45,741 nucleotides of DNA from an uncultured Bacteroidales bacterium. GTDB lineage: Bacteria; Bacteroidota; Bacteroidia; Bacteroidales; P3. Positions 16,501 to 24,300 of the stretch are shown piece by piece (position 1 is the first letter of the stretch; each line of letters begins with the position of its first letter). The stretch covers positions 1 to 45,741 of the forward strand of contig CAMHDJ010000022.1 of the NCBI GenBank assembly GCA_946183915.1, in the 5' to 3' direction. Position numbers and translations under genes: made by a program. Under the pieces are notes generated by a model that saw only the letters and a program-made list of their open reading frames with translations, was not told where the DNA came from and did no database searches.

Positions 16501-16568
16501 GCCTGGGCGCGGTGGCCCAAGGTCGCCAGCACGAACAGTGCTGCGAATATAATGGATATCTTCTTCAT
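10521..16568 (-). CDS. Giant fibronectin-type-III / choice-of-anchor J surface protein with T9SS sorting domain
   Basis: A 2015-aa secreted protein. A signal peptide (ending AQAQ) is followed by a cysteine-containing beta domain (about 25-130, with HDAYSDGWNGNTITI). The body alternates fibronectin type III domains (repeated 'A.vsW', 'L.p.t.Y.v.vr..C') with jelly-roll regions of choice-of-anchor J type, seen near residues 225-380, 985-1145 and 1240-1390. The C-terminus (about 1945-2015) is a T9SS type A sorting domain, starting ALRPNPATDLVSLHI and ending VRKLIVR. Such proteins are exported by the T9SS and cleaved and anchored to surface lipopolysaccharide. A role in adhesion, glycan or protein binding is inferred; no catalytic domain is visible. 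It follows the 589-aa gene by 15 bp. Confidence 0.9.
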   Translation of the reverse strand: MKKISIIFAALFVLATLGHRAQAQCAGGADCSITITGHDAYSDGWNGNTITIIQADSTLGTFTLSSGSDYTQTFPVCTDDGPVTLSWTTGSYPEEVSFTVVDAMGVMLYNCTDGSTLYYGTFAIVNPCPTCPGVTGLSVVPGPTTATASWSEIGLATQWYYSYNTEPVPSDTWTYTSDTTATVSGLTPNTDYYFFVRSYCGGTDTSVALMSSFRTECAGITLPYTEGFEGYSYGTLAPDCWKIWESVSSYGSNYPSVYTYDGYNGNNSYYFYPVYGNQSVVSPKIPIPANTLEVQMWIQASDQVEVGYITTSDFNNAVFHQVGTAGPTAVGADGYSNLWEQVSIPFDTVSTTDSIWVVFRTAATFEYNTVYIDDVVFREINNCPVPTALTATSTESHQVTLNWTCPDGTQWEVYHGPQGFDPDTVTPVVVNTPTYTFTDLDNSVIYDFYVRTLCGTQASYWPLPVTAMPYAYVVTAAVDSTSFCDRTIVDNGGATGDFSANTEQLIVLRAPDADQTVRIYGKAILGNGATYSGDENKLRIFDGADTNGQLLVSVYNSDVYDINVMGETGALTIWFKGADYSYYLDEGFQFYVTCVDRPDCLSPYGLTVSNVAGSTAQVNWEYNTVMGEAEGFSLILTDEEGVEQVIDLSGSARSYLLTGLNQRTLYTVGVAVDCAGTDTVRASFLTLCNNGGELQIGEGTNTINTIPTNIYYGNSLTQQIFTAAELSGNPAIYGVQFNQLGATMTDRSIAVYMDTTSLSSYSASSDYVVPSHRYFNGTVHFENGWVNINFDSAFAVPADKNVVMTISDYTNSYVSTTNFEATEDTVVRALYAYIDGTPYDPTSTNYSLTMSSLRSNVRFLVACSESNCVPPVLDQMVIGQTEVDLSWLPGGDEASWRVEYRHADSTNWIVANANITTTNYTLTGLTGATSYRIRIISQCSADDESILNLSVTTKCAPETVPFSENFEAFNAGMALGDPIQMCWNRGSIYTYSSYPYQYQWLGFNSASSMYFAGYNSYLVLPEFDVSVDSLNVAFYATMDNASYYESETIEVGVCTDPNNPSTFVVIASQTIPSNSSDWQLVDVDLENYTGPNGRIFIRNTTSSYTVVYVDSLSVSLLPDCRRVNNVTLASVASDSAVLAITDNHNYGSYEVLYNTINDQSTATAMTVSGTTVTLSGLVDNTPYYVWVRSNCSVSHQSKPFFLTFRTECNSPYVISEDNIYSQEFESGMLDCMMQPDDNTAMWTNEVSNYNVHAFSGGRMAAINSGDATAEGLLVLPTYDFSQLSENAHMNFYRFLYTNTYGTYPADKLAVLYRVGTTGAWNTLMVVDSTKNTWQNIRCVLPSSAGAPLYQVALKAYDMNIEAAVYIDNVVVKPAPTCAMPENVAVSNVTERRATISWTGNSSTYKVQYRPVGTISWNARTVEGVDSVVITPLAMAKDYQVRVTGVCSPYNQSDPSDILTFTTDFCEDRTENSNYAAADPTAVSAVAPFNAVKYCSYAEVLIDSAALAGMDNLEGLTFSVNTVGAGAQMTNGEIFIAHTNATSMSGFLYDTSFVSVFSGDISFNTTGSRRVLFNEPFVWDGHRNLVVGFYYSASNGTPSDSVKYNAHQAGSNKLYYGGSTTHFTPDQANMLSAANRAASSIVPDITFIACNPVCYEPVVSRVNTTDHSVEVTWYNEGADVQIAIKAASETNWETAVLVEDTNSYTFDLLPSMTDFDIRLRRDCSNAGLDYSDWVYLTATTDTACSIPEGLVVTDVTANTATFSWNDGPMVGGKWELHVWNNNINRYYTVTTNPATVSNLDPSSSYHAAVRAYCGTSDHVVGEWSDEMTFDNVCYPVTGLQAQVNGTDVVLTWNAGNRNQRWMVVYGYQGFELNDQLGYMIVNTPTATISGLASISMFKGTTAGTFGFRVRAICDEGWNSTWSNESQIRFQSIDDVEGTDAQVALRPNPATDLVSLHITGLEGSAMVTVLSVDGRQLRQAETAESDLDIDVSTLASGTYFVRVQTAGWTAVRKLIVR

Positions 16569-16583
16569 AACAAGTCCCTTTCT

Positions 16584-18353
16584 TTATTTATTGACCACAA
16601 TTTTGGCTCCACTCATGCCCTGAGCGGTACTGATGCGGACACCGTAGACTCCGTTGTCCATGCCGTCGGTCGGAATATCGATCGTACCGGTGTAGTTGTC
16701 GTAGGTGTTCTCGTAGACCTTGCGGCCCTCGCGGCTGAACACCTCGACCCGCTGCACCTGCACGGCACCGATGTGGATCACATCGCTGGCGGGGTTCGGG
16801 TAGACGCGGAAGGTCTCGCCTTCGGCCTCGTCGATAGCCACCGGTATGTTGGGATTGTCGTCGCTGATGACCACCTGCACGACAGCCGTGTCGCTGTTGC
16901 AACCCGTGCCGCCGCGAGCGATGAGTCTATACTCGCAACTCTCGAAGATCGAGGCCGTGGTGTGCAGGCTGTAGGGGTCGTCGAGGCCCGTGGTGGGCTC
17001 CCAGCGATAGCTGACATTCTCGCCGTATACCAGCTCGGTACCCACTTCGAAGCAGGCGTGGGTGCAGGTGATCGTGCTGTCCTTGACGCGCACGTCGCTG
17101 CCGTGGTCGAGCGAGAAGCGCATCGTGTCGTACGACACCAGCTGCGGGAAGTTCGGGCAGAGCGACGTGGCCAGATAGACCTCGATGGTCTTCTCCTGGC
17201 TCAGGTCGGCATCGGGCAGACCGCGCAGAATGAAGCTATGCGGCTCGTTGCTGATGTACATGCCCGTGCTGTCGATGGGCTGATCGTTCTCGTCCACAAT
17301 CTCGAAGTCGGTGCCCAGCACGGCCGTACCGCCAAAGCTGAAGCGCACCGTGCCCTCATCGAACATGGTAGAGCTGAGGGTGAGCGGGATCTCGGTGGGG
17401 CAGCTGCCGTGCACCGGCGTGACGCCCGGACGGCTCAAGCCAATGGCGGCCGTCGGAGCCGAGAAGCTACCGCCCTCCAGGAACACACCGCTGTCGAAGG
17501 CATTGTCGCCCACGTTGCACACCGAGATGTGCATGTGGTACACCGCACACGGCACCAAATCGGTCACTGCCGCCAGCTTGGCCGTGTAGCCATCATACTC
17601 CACACCGTCGGCATAGTTGGGCGTTCCCGTCAGGCCTCCATTGTAGCTGCTGGTATCGATCGTGCTGTTGTTGACATAGTTGCCCGAGTAGTTGTAGTAG
17701 CAACCCGAGCCGCTGCCGCCGCTCGATCCGAACAGGCCGGGGTTGACCGAGTTGATGGCCACCGCGATGCCATCCGGATGAGCGTCGTCGATCGTGTTAG
17801 GGATGATGGCGATGTTGCGCGTCACCTCCTCGCCCGTCACCGGGTCGGGACCCGTCACGTAGAATGCGAACACGTCGTTGAAGTTCGAGCACACATACTC
17901 CGGGTACTCCTCCGACGCGAAGCTGTAGTTCATCGAGATCGACCCGGAGAGGGTAACGAAGTCGAAGTCCAGCGTCGAACAACCATTGATGGTATTCGTC
18001 GCCACAGGCGCCATCTCGGGATCACTGTAGTAGGCCGTGATGGCATTGGCTGTGCCGGAGCCTTGGTTCGGGCCGGGCGCCACGTCGATGTTGCCCGTTG
18101 TCATAATTACCCCCCCCGCCATCTGCAATCCGGTAAATCCGTTGCTCTGGAACGTACCGATGTTGGGGGTGGTGATGTTGCCCGTGGTGTTGTTGAACTT
18201 GGCGTTGAAAATGTACACACCACCACCCAGCAGGTTGTTTTGGATGAAGGCCTCAGGCGATTGGCCCACGGCATCCTGCACCGTGATGTTCTGTGCCCAC
18301 GCTCCAGCCGACAGCAAGAGTATAGCACAACAGGTTGTAAACACTTTTCTCAT
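16584..18353 (-). CDS. Choice-of-anchor L domain protein with T9SS sorting domain
   Basis: A 589-aa secreted protein with signal peptide MRKVFTTCCAILLLSAGAWA. Residues about 20-290 match the choice-of-anchor L pattern, including NNLLGGGVYIFNAKF, SFASEEYPEYV and FNDVFAFYVTGPD. A middle region of Ig-like or PKD-like folds follows. The C-terminal domain (about 515-589) begins VYPNPASDVIHIG and ends GAKIVVNK, a T9SS type A sorting domain. It is probably displayed at the cell surface. The coding strand contains a run of eight G near codon 80 (18110-18117). It is the first gene of a two-gene operon with the 2015-aa protein. Confidence 0.9.
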   Translation of the reverse strand: MRKVFTTCCAILLLSAGAWAQNITVQDAVGQSPEAFIQNNLLGGGVYIFNAKFNNTTGNITTPNIGTFQSNGFTGLQMAGGVIMTTGNIDVAPGPNQGSGTANAITAYYSDPEMAPVATNTINGCSTLDFDFVTLSGSISMNYSFASEEYPEYVCSNFNDVFAFYVTGPDPVTGEEVTRNIAIIPNTIDDAHPDGIAVAINSVNPGLFGSSGGSGSGCYYNYSGNYVNNSTIDTSSYNGGLTGTPNYADGVEYDGYTAKLAAVTDLVPCAVYHMHISVCNVGDNAFDSGVFLEGGSFSAPTAAIGLSRPGVTPVHGSCPTEIPLTLSSTMFDEGTVRFSFGGTAVLGTDFEIVDENDQPIDSTGMYISNEPHSFILRGLPDADLSQEKTIEVYLATSLCPNFPQLVSYDTMRFSLDHGSDVRVKDSTITCTHACFEVGTELVYGENVSYRWEPTTGLDDPYSLHTTASIFESCEYRLIARGGTGCNSDTAVVQVVISDDNPNIPVAIDEAEGETFRVYPNPASDVIHIGAVQVQRVEVFSREGRKVYENTYDNYTGTIDIPTDGMDNGVYGVRISTAQGMSGAKIVVNK

Positions 18354-18402
18354 AACAACTTATTTTAAATTAAACATGAAAATTCATTCACCATTTTCGG
18401 TG

Positions 18403-18410
18403 CAAATATA
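18403..18410 (-). promoter_or_regulatory. -7 promoter box of the surface-protein operon
   Basis: TATATTTG on the minus strand, 50 bp upstream of the 589-aa protein start, fits TAnnTTTG. A TTTG lies only 15 bp further upstream, shorter than the usual 19-20 bp spacer, so the upstream box is doubtful. Confidence 0.5.
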
Positions 18411-18539
18411 CACCATTTTTTTAATCAAAATGTTAAATCTTCCAAAATTTAACAAATTTATTTTTCCCGTTTCAAAAAATTACACTCGGATCTCAAACGG
18501 CAATTCGACCCCTTCAAACGCCCTTAAAACCCTGTCTGC

Positions 18540-18572
18540 TCCCTGATGGCTCCCTGATGACTCCCTGATGAC
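18540..18572. repeat. Three 11-bp tandem units TCCCTGATGRC
   Basis: TCCCTGATGGC, TCCCTGATGAC and TCCCTGATGAC follow each other exactly, then degrade. The period and GATG core match the arrays near 10.3, 34.3 and 40.5 kb, although the flanking letters differ. Confidence 0.8.
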
Positions 18573-18617
18573 TCTCTTAAAACCAGGGTGAAATCCTTGC
18601 CCTGTCAGCGTTTTGCG

Positions 18618-18733
18618 AGTTTTCCAGCATGGTTAGCACACATCCGAGGTGCTAGATAACTCGTTTAGAACGGTTTAAAGGTGCAAATTAGATCGTGCAC
18701 GATCTAATTTTTTGACATAAATTAACTTAATTT
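18618..18733 (+). repeat. Dispersed palindrome-containing element, copy 1
   Basis: The segment begins AGTTTTCCAGCATGGTT and contains a 26-bp perfect palindrome (18685-18710) with core TTAGATCGTGCACGATCTAA, then an AT-rich tail ending ACTTAATTT. An inverted copy with roughly 85% identity by eye occupies 45626-45741 at the other end of the window. The right third is present again at 19002-19040. It carries no gene. Confidence 0.88.
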
Positions 18734-18766
18734 AGTGGGTAGTGGGTAGTGGACAGTGGGTAGCAC
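18733..18766. repeat. GTGGGTA heptamer repeat module
   Basis: TAGTGGGTAGTGGGTAGTGG followed by a variant unit and AGTGGGTAGCAC. It lies between parts that are adjacent in the other copy of the element, so it appears inserted. A closely similar string, also ending AGTGGGTAGCAC, is inside the helicase gene at 43653-43685. Confidence 0.8.
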
Positions 18767-18782
18767 ATGGGTCTTTTTTTGT

Positions 18783-18934
18783 TAACGGCGAATTACTCGA
18801 ATTACTCGAAGCTACGCAGGTCGATTTTTGGCGAATTACTCGAATGCTTGCGCAGACCCTTCGAGTAATTCGCACAACAAACTGATAATATGGTAGCCTG
18901 CGTAGCTTAGAGTTCTTCGAGTAATTCGCCGTTA
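18783..18934. repeat. Nested hairpin of GCGAATTACTCGAA repeats
   Basis: The outer arms (18783-18820 and 18897-18934) are a 38-bp inverted repeat with three mismatches, starting TAACGGCGAATTACTCGAA. Inside is a perfect 14-bp stem GCGAATTACTCGAA (18831-18844) with its complement (18860-18873). Part of the outer motif (AACGGCGAATTGCTCGAATT) occurs next to the second element copy at 45601-45619. It could form a cruciform or, if transcribed, a stable RNA. Confidence 0.85.
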
Positions 18935-19001
18935 AAATCCTTGTGCGGGGTGGGTCGTTCTCCGCTTCGCTATCGGAAGCCTCCACTGGAGGCTCCCTTC
19001 A

Positions 19002-19040
19002 CGTGCACGATCTATTTATTTAACCTAAATTTACTTAATT
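19002..19040 (+). repeat. Partial copy of the dispersed palindrome element
   Basis: CGTGCACGATCTA followed by TTTATTTAACCTAAATTTAC and TTAATT matches the right third of the element. It is closer in sequence to the 45.6-kb copy (AACCTAAATTTACTTAATT) than to the neighbouring 18.6-kb copy. Confidence 0.75.
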
Positions 19041-19145
19041 CGACTATTTTGGGCTGCGTCAGCCGACCACTCCCGGGGGAGGGATCAGCGGTGGGAGGAG
19101 CGCATCCACCGTACCGATAGGACACCATTACATATATAAATAACA

Positions 19146-19199
19146 AACCCCATCGGGGCGGCAACGTGCGGCAGGGCACGGGGCTGTCCCGATGGGGTT
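19146..19199 (-). terminator. Terminator after the HIT gene
   Basis: AACCCCATCGGG (19146-19157) pairs with CCCGATGGGGTT (19188-19199). On the minus strand it is followed by TGTTATTTA. It ends the greA-HIT transcript. Confidence 0.7.
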
Positions 19200-19223
19200 G
19201 GGCCGCGAGGGGCGGCGCGAGGG

Positions 19224-19616
19224 CTACTCGATGGCGGCAGCGATCTGGGCCGCCAGGGCCTTCAGCTCGTCGGCGCTCATCTCCACGTGGTGGGCGAAGT
19301 TGAGGTCGCCCGGCTTGTTGAGCGGCATGAGGTGGATGTGGGCGTGGGGCACGTCGATGCCCACCACGGCGACGCCCACCTTGATGCAGGGGCACACCCG
19401 CTTGAGCCCGCGGGCCACGCGGCGGCTGAAGAGGTGCAGCTCGGTGAAGAGTTCGTCGTCGAGGTCGAAGATGTTGTCGACTTCCTGCTTGGGGATGCAG
19501 AGCACATGGCCGCGCACGACGGGGTTGATGTCGAGGAAGGCCAGGCAGTGGTCGGTCTCAAAAACCTTGTGGCAGGGGATTTCGCCCGCCACGATCTTGC
19601 TGAAAATGCTTGCCAT
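19224..19616 (-). CDS. HIT-family nucleotide hydrolase/transferase
   Basis: A 130-aa cytosolic protein with the histidine triad H91-A-H-I-H-L-M-P, in which the central histidine attacks the alpha-phosphate. The N-terminus (MASIFSKIVAGEIPCHKVFE) is that of the Hint/HinT branch, which hydrolyses adenosine phosphoramidates and aminoacyl-adenylates. The length is normal. The start codon lies 2 bp after the greA stop, so the two are co-transcribed. Confidence 0.93.
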   Translation of the reverse strand: MASIFSKIVAGEIPCHKVFETDHCLAFLDINPVVRGHVLCIPKQEVDNIFDLDDELFTELHLFSRRVARGLKRVCPCIKVGVAVVGIDVPHAHIHLMPLNKPGDLNFAHHVEMSADELKALAAQIAAAIE

Positions 19617-19618
19617 GG

Positions 19619-20092
19619 TTAACGTTCTATTTTGACGAGTTCGAAGGTCATCTTGCCGGCGGGGACGTTCACCTCGACCATGTCGCCCACCTTGTGGCCC
19701 AGGAAGGCCGAGGCAAAGGGCGACGTGATGCTGATCTTGGCCTGCTTGAGGTTGGCCTCACTCTCGGGCACGATGGTGTAGCGTTGCACCTGGTTGTTGC
19801 GCGTGTTGCGGATGGTGATGATCGAGAGGAGGAGCACCTTCGAGGTGTCGATCTTGCTCTCGTCGAGCAGGCGGGCGTTGGCCACGAGGTCCTGCAGCTT
19901 GCTGATGCGTGCCTCGAGGTGACCCTGGGCCTCTTTAGCGGCGTCGTACTCGGCGTTCTCGCTCAGGTCGCCCTTGTCGCGGGCTTCGGCGATGGCGGCC
20001 GACGCGGCCGGACGCTCGACGACGATCAGGTGATGAAGTTCGTCTTTCAGTTTCTGAAGACCCTCTTCGCTGTAGTATTTGATTTCTGACAT
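19619..20092 (-). CDS. greA: Transcription elongation factor GreA
   Basis: A 157-aa protein of normal GreA length. The N-terminal coiled coil carries the acidic tip in DKGDLSENAEYDAAKE (Asp42, Glu45), which enters the RNA polymerase secondary channel and stimulates cleavage of backtracked RNA. The C-terminal FKBP-like domain ends with SPFASAFLGHKVGDMVEVNV. It is the first gene of a greA-HIT operon. GreB is unlikely given the small basic patch and the Bacteroidetes context. Confidence 0.96.
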   Translation of the reverse strand: MSEIKYYSEEGLQKLKDELHHLIVVERPAASAAIAEARDKGDLSENAEYDAAKEAQGHLEARISKLQDLVANARLLDESKIDTSKVLLLSIITIRNTRNNQVQRYTIVPESEANLKQAKISITSPFASAFLGHKVGDMVEVNVPAGKMTFELVKIER

Positions 20093-20162
20093 GTCTTTTT
20101 GTATCGTTGTTGGGGTTTGGGTTATTTCGATCGGGAGCGGACTCCCTTGTCGATGGACGTTT

Positions 20163-20197
20163 AAAAAGTGGGAAAGGCTCGTTGAAAAGCCTTTCCC
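20163..20197 (-). terminator. Terminator of the secDF/PorV-like operon
   Basis: GGGAAAGGCT (20170-20179) pairs with AGCCTTTCCC (20188-20197). On the minus strand it is followed by CTTTTT. It lies about 35 bp after the PorV-like gene stop. Confidence 0.82.
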
Positions 20198-20232
20198 AGA
20201 GTGTTGTATCTGCTGTGTTTCAGGCGGCGGAA

Positions 20233-21303
20233 CTAGAAGCGGAAGCTAGCACCGATGGAGTGCGTGCCACGCATGGGCGAAGCCGACTGGTAGGAGTAGT
20301 CGATGGTAAGACCCATATTGCTGTCCTCTTTGCCGAAGGGCACGTCGACCGAAGCACCGGCGCAGATGCCGTTGTTGGCGGTGGCAGGGCTGCCGCTCCA
20401 GAGGCCGGGCTGCATGATGTAGCCGGCGCGCAGCTGGAACATGTTGAGCAGGCTGTACTCGAAACCGACGGTGTAGTTGTCGCGCAGGAAGGCGTTGGAG
20501 GTGAAGGCCGCTGCCAGGGTGAGGCGCTGATCCCACTTCTCGAAGAGGAAGTCGTAGGACAGACCGATGTTGAGGCAGGTGGGAAGCTCCATCTCGGCGG
20601 CGCGCGTCTCGACGGTGAAGTTGTTGCCGGCGGTGTTGATCATCTGCAGCGAGAGGCCCGTGCCGGAGAACTTCATCGAGGGACCCCAGTTCTTGAGGGC
20701 GATACCGAACTTGAGTTCGTCGTCCTCACCGGTGACATACTGGATGCCAGCGTCGATGCCGAGGCCCGAAGCGGAGACGTTGTCGGTGCTCTCGGTGACC
20801 ACCTTGAAGGTGACGGCACCATGGATGGTGTTGGTGAAGCTGTGGGCATAGGCCACGTTGATGTTCATGTAGGAGGGCGAGAAGGTACCGTTGGCACCGC
20901 CTTCGGGGCTGTCATAGCGCGTCACGTCGATGTCGCCGAAGCTCATCGCCATCACGTAGACACCGGCCACACCGCGCTCAAAGATGCGGATGCCGACACC
21001 GAAGCTGTTGATTGAGGCACCGCTGGTGAGGCCGCTCTTGCCACCATAGAGCATGGTGTTGGTGTAGCCCACCTCGATATTGTTGACAAAGGCGAGACCT
21101 GCCACGTTGGAGAACATGGAGCTCAGACCACGCACATTGGCTACGTTGACGCCACCCCAACCGGTGTTGCGAGCCCACGGGTTGATGAGTAACTCGCTGG
21201 CACCAGTCGTACCACGGCGTTCATCGTTACCAGCCATGGCCGACTGCGACGTGAGGGCCGAGAGGACCACAACTACAGCAAATATTCTAAATATATTTTT
21301 CAT
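20233..21303 (-). CDS. PorV/PorQ-family outer-membrane beta-barrel protein
   Basis: A 356-aa protein with a signal peptide (ending SAMAG) and continuous amphipathic beta strands, ending in the aromatic outer-membrane signature IGASFRF. The early GASELLINPWARNTGWGG and GLSSMFSNVAGLAF match the PorV/PorQ family. PorV in Porphyromonas and Flavobacterium shuttles T9SS cargo from the SprA translocon to the attachment complex. This copy sits 39 bp downstream of a giant secreted protein and may serve it specifically, so it is probably a paralogue rather than the main PorV. That role is inferred. Confidence 0.85.
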   Translation of the reverse strand: MKNIFRIFAVVVVLSALTSQSAMAGNDERRGTTGASELLINPWARNTGWGGVNVANVRGLSSMFSNVAGLAFVNNIEVGYTNTMLYGGKSGLTSGASINSFGVGIRIFERGVAGVYVMAMSFGDIDVTRYDSPEGGANGTFSPSYMNINVAYAHSFTNTIHGAVTFKVVTESTDNVSASGLGIDAGIQYVTGEDDELKFGIALKNWGPSMKFSGTGLSLQMINTAGNNFTVETRAAEMELPTCLNIGLSYDFLFEKWDQRLTLAAAFTSNAFLRDNYTVGFEYSLLNMFQLRAGYIMQPGLWSGSPATANNGICAGASVDVPFGKEDSNMGLTIDYSYQSASPMRGTHSIGASFRF

Positions 21304-21342
21304 CTTCTGTAATTTTTTGTCGTTCGTTAGGTGTTACTCAGG

Positions 21343-24300
21343 TTAGAAGCCGAAAGAGTTGAGGTCGACAGGACGCATGGTACCGAACCACTTGATGACA
21401 CGCTCGCCGATGCCGGGAACCGTAACGTGGATGAGATACATACCGCCAGCGATGGGGATACCCGTCTGGTTGTGGAGATCCCAGTCGACATATGTATTCT
21501 CGGCCACGCCGGAGCCGTGGACGTCGGTGTTGCGGCTGATAGCCGTCGGACCGAGGGTGCGCACCAGCGTACCGTCGGCAGTGTAGATGCGGATGTAGCA
21601 GCCTTCAGGTTTGCCATTCTTGTTGACACCCGTGGGCAGGTTGATAATGCGCACCTTGGTCTCCAGCTGGCTGGCGGTCTCGTAGTTCGAGTAGCTGTAG
21701 TAGGGGTTGGGCACCACGTTGATCAGACCGAGCAGCGAGTCCACATAGGTCTTGCGGGCATCCTCGGCAGTGGCCTGGTTCTCCAGCACAGCGTCGGAGG
21801 CGTTGATGATGAACTGGTAGACAGGCATGTTCTTGTTGATAGCCGGGTTGCCAGCCTGGACGGCGGTGGCACCGTTGAAGGTCATGTACTTATTGTACGG
21901 AGTGCGGATGTCGATGTCGATGGTCACGTCGCAGGGGATGTCCTTAGGATCATCGAACTGGTAGCGCGGAGCAACGAGCGGCATGTTGACCCAAGCCGTC
22001 GAGGCGTAGAGCAGGGCGATGGAGTCGCGGATGGCGTTGTAGTTATCGGCGCGGTTGACGACACCCTTGTGGATCATACGGTTGCCACGGGTCGTGAACT
22101 TCATCATGTGTTCGGCCGACTTCAACATCTTGATTGCCCAGCGACCACCGTCATAGCTAGGAGTGACGTAGGTCTTGTACTTGTTGAGGTTGACGTTGTT
22201 GGCATCCTGGAGGTCGTAGAAGGTCTGGCGGGTAGCGTTCATCACATAGATGAAGTGGCGACCGCCCATAACGTAGTTCTGCGTGCCTTCCATGGTGGTG
22301 CTGACGGGGTTCCACTTCATGTCGCGGCCGTTGAACTGCACATAGCGCGAGTCCTCACCGAACATGATGTTCAGACGCTCACCGGTGACGGTGTTGATGG
22401 CATAGCCCGGGAACCAGCCCATACCGATGGAGTCGATGTAGGCGGGGTTGTTGGGATCGTTGGCATCGACACTGATACCGAGGTCAGCGCAGGTCTTGCC
22501 GTCTTTGTCGACCGAAGCATGGGCACGGCGCATGAAGCGGCGCACATTGCCTTCGGACTGCGTGTGGTCGTCGCACATCTCAATGACCGGGCAACGGGTC
22601 CACTTGGTCTTGTCGGCCGTCAGGACGATGCGGACGCTGGGCAGTTTAGCAAGTTCATTGTAGTTGAGGGCCTTGTTGAAGACATTGGCGAGCAACAGGC
22701 GCTCCAACTGGTAACGGCTTGAGATACCGCTGATGGAGCCGATACTATCGCGGATGTGGTCTTCGTCGCTGATGAAGGGAGCGAAGCTGAAGCCCGGGTG
22801 GAACGGCATGGTGGAGACCAGGCCGTAGGGGGCCCACTGACCGCCGACAACGCTCTCGTAGATCTGCGTCTTATCGATACCCTCACTCGAGTCAACCTGG
22901 GTGCTCATGCTACCCTGGGTGGTAACAAAGGCTTTGAAGTAGTCCTCATCGAGGTACGACTCGTTGACATCATACTGAGTGGCGGGCGAGATAAACGACT
23001 TATAAGCGTTGGGGGAGAACTGACTACCGGAACGGATCCAGTTGTAGATAAGGTACGAATCATTGTCGGGCACACCGGAGAGCCACTGCTTGGTCTCGTC
23101 GGCGAAGGTCATCGAGGAGCCAAGGAGGGCGCCTTCGTTGACAAAGCCCTGATAGTAGCCGGCAGCGAAATAGTTGGACTGCGTGGTACCGGTGGACGTC
23201 TTGTATCCCGAGATGTCAATGCTCGTAGCGGCCACCTGCGGATTGAGCAGGGAGACTGCAATACCGAGTTCGGGGAAGATCTGTTCGTTGTAACGCGAAA
23301 TAGCGAAATGTGACCATACCTTGTAGACGGTGTCCGTGCCGGAGATATAGACCGGCTTGGTCGGATCGGCGTTGACGATGCACCAACGGGTCTTGTTATT
23401 GACACCGAGAGCGTCATCATTGATAGTATCGCCGTTAGCGTTGGTAGCCATGTTCCAGAACAGGATGTTGAAGCTACCCTCTTTGAGTTTGAAAGGATCG
23501 ATGACGCGGACGTTGACCGGGCCATAGTTCTCTTCATACTCAGGATGAGCCACAATGCAGGGGTTGGTCATGTAAGAGTTGTCAATAGCAGCAGCACCAG
23601 CAGACTGAGTGTAGTTCCACACATAGGTACCGGGGCCTTTACCCTCGACACCAGGAGCGCCCATCAACTCTGCAATGGAAGCCTCGGTCATGCGAAGACC
23701 AGTGCTAGTACCATTGCCATAACCTTCGATACGAATAATGTTGGGGCTCATGCCAAATTCGGACTGGGCGATTTTACCACCGTTCTCAACAGAGGGATCG
23801 TGAGGAATGGCAGTAATGGCAGTGATGCTACCTCCCCTTTCATTCTTTCGACCGGCAAGGTAGGGCTCTTTCTGACCATCGAGGAAGGCAGGATCGGTCT
23901 GAGAATACTCTTTGAAGCGGTTTTGTGCATAAGCAACTGCTATGAAATAGTACTCTTTATTGTTAACGAGTTTGTTGTTAGAACTGGTTGCAAAAGCGTC
24001 AGTGGTGATACGGAAGACGTGCTGAATACCCTCATTAGCACCATTGACCATAACCTGACCCGTGATAAGACCAGTCTCGGTGTTGGTAGTGTAATTAGTA
24101 AGTTTTGCTATCGGGAGGCTCGGATTGCCGTTGACTGCGGTGTCATAAATGGTGATCGTGTCACGGTTCTCATTCAGTGCGAGGTGAGAAGTAACAATCA
24201 AAGTGTCATAGAAGTTTCTAATATCGCACTGGGCAACCAACTGAGCTTTATTAGGATCGTAGATATCAGCGATGGAAGTGTTGGCATCCTTCAACTGGAA

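Larger units (their letters stand above)
18354..19223. other. 870-bp repeat-rich intergenic region without genes
   Basis: No credible gene is found; the short minus-strand open frame near 18732-18986 is a translation of repeats. In order, it holds the promoter of the surface operon, three 11-bp units (18540-18572), a copy of the dispersed palindrome element (18618-18733), a GTGGGTA module (18733-18766), a nested hairpin (18783-18934), a short hairpin AGCCTCC-ACT-GGAGGCT (18978-18994), a partial second copy of the palindrome element (19002-19040), and the greA-HIT terminator (19146-19199). Confidence 0.85.

Noticed and set aside
10443..18368. Plus-strand open frames of about 927, 394 and 1017 codons antisense to the surface-protein operon
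   Set aside because: Same effect: low-complexity Val/Ala/Gly/Arg sequences opposite well-supported genes, with no start signals.
18732..18986. Minus-strand ORF of 84 codons
   Set aside because: It translates the GTGGGTA and hairpin repeats (CPLPTTH and similar) and has no family features or promoter.
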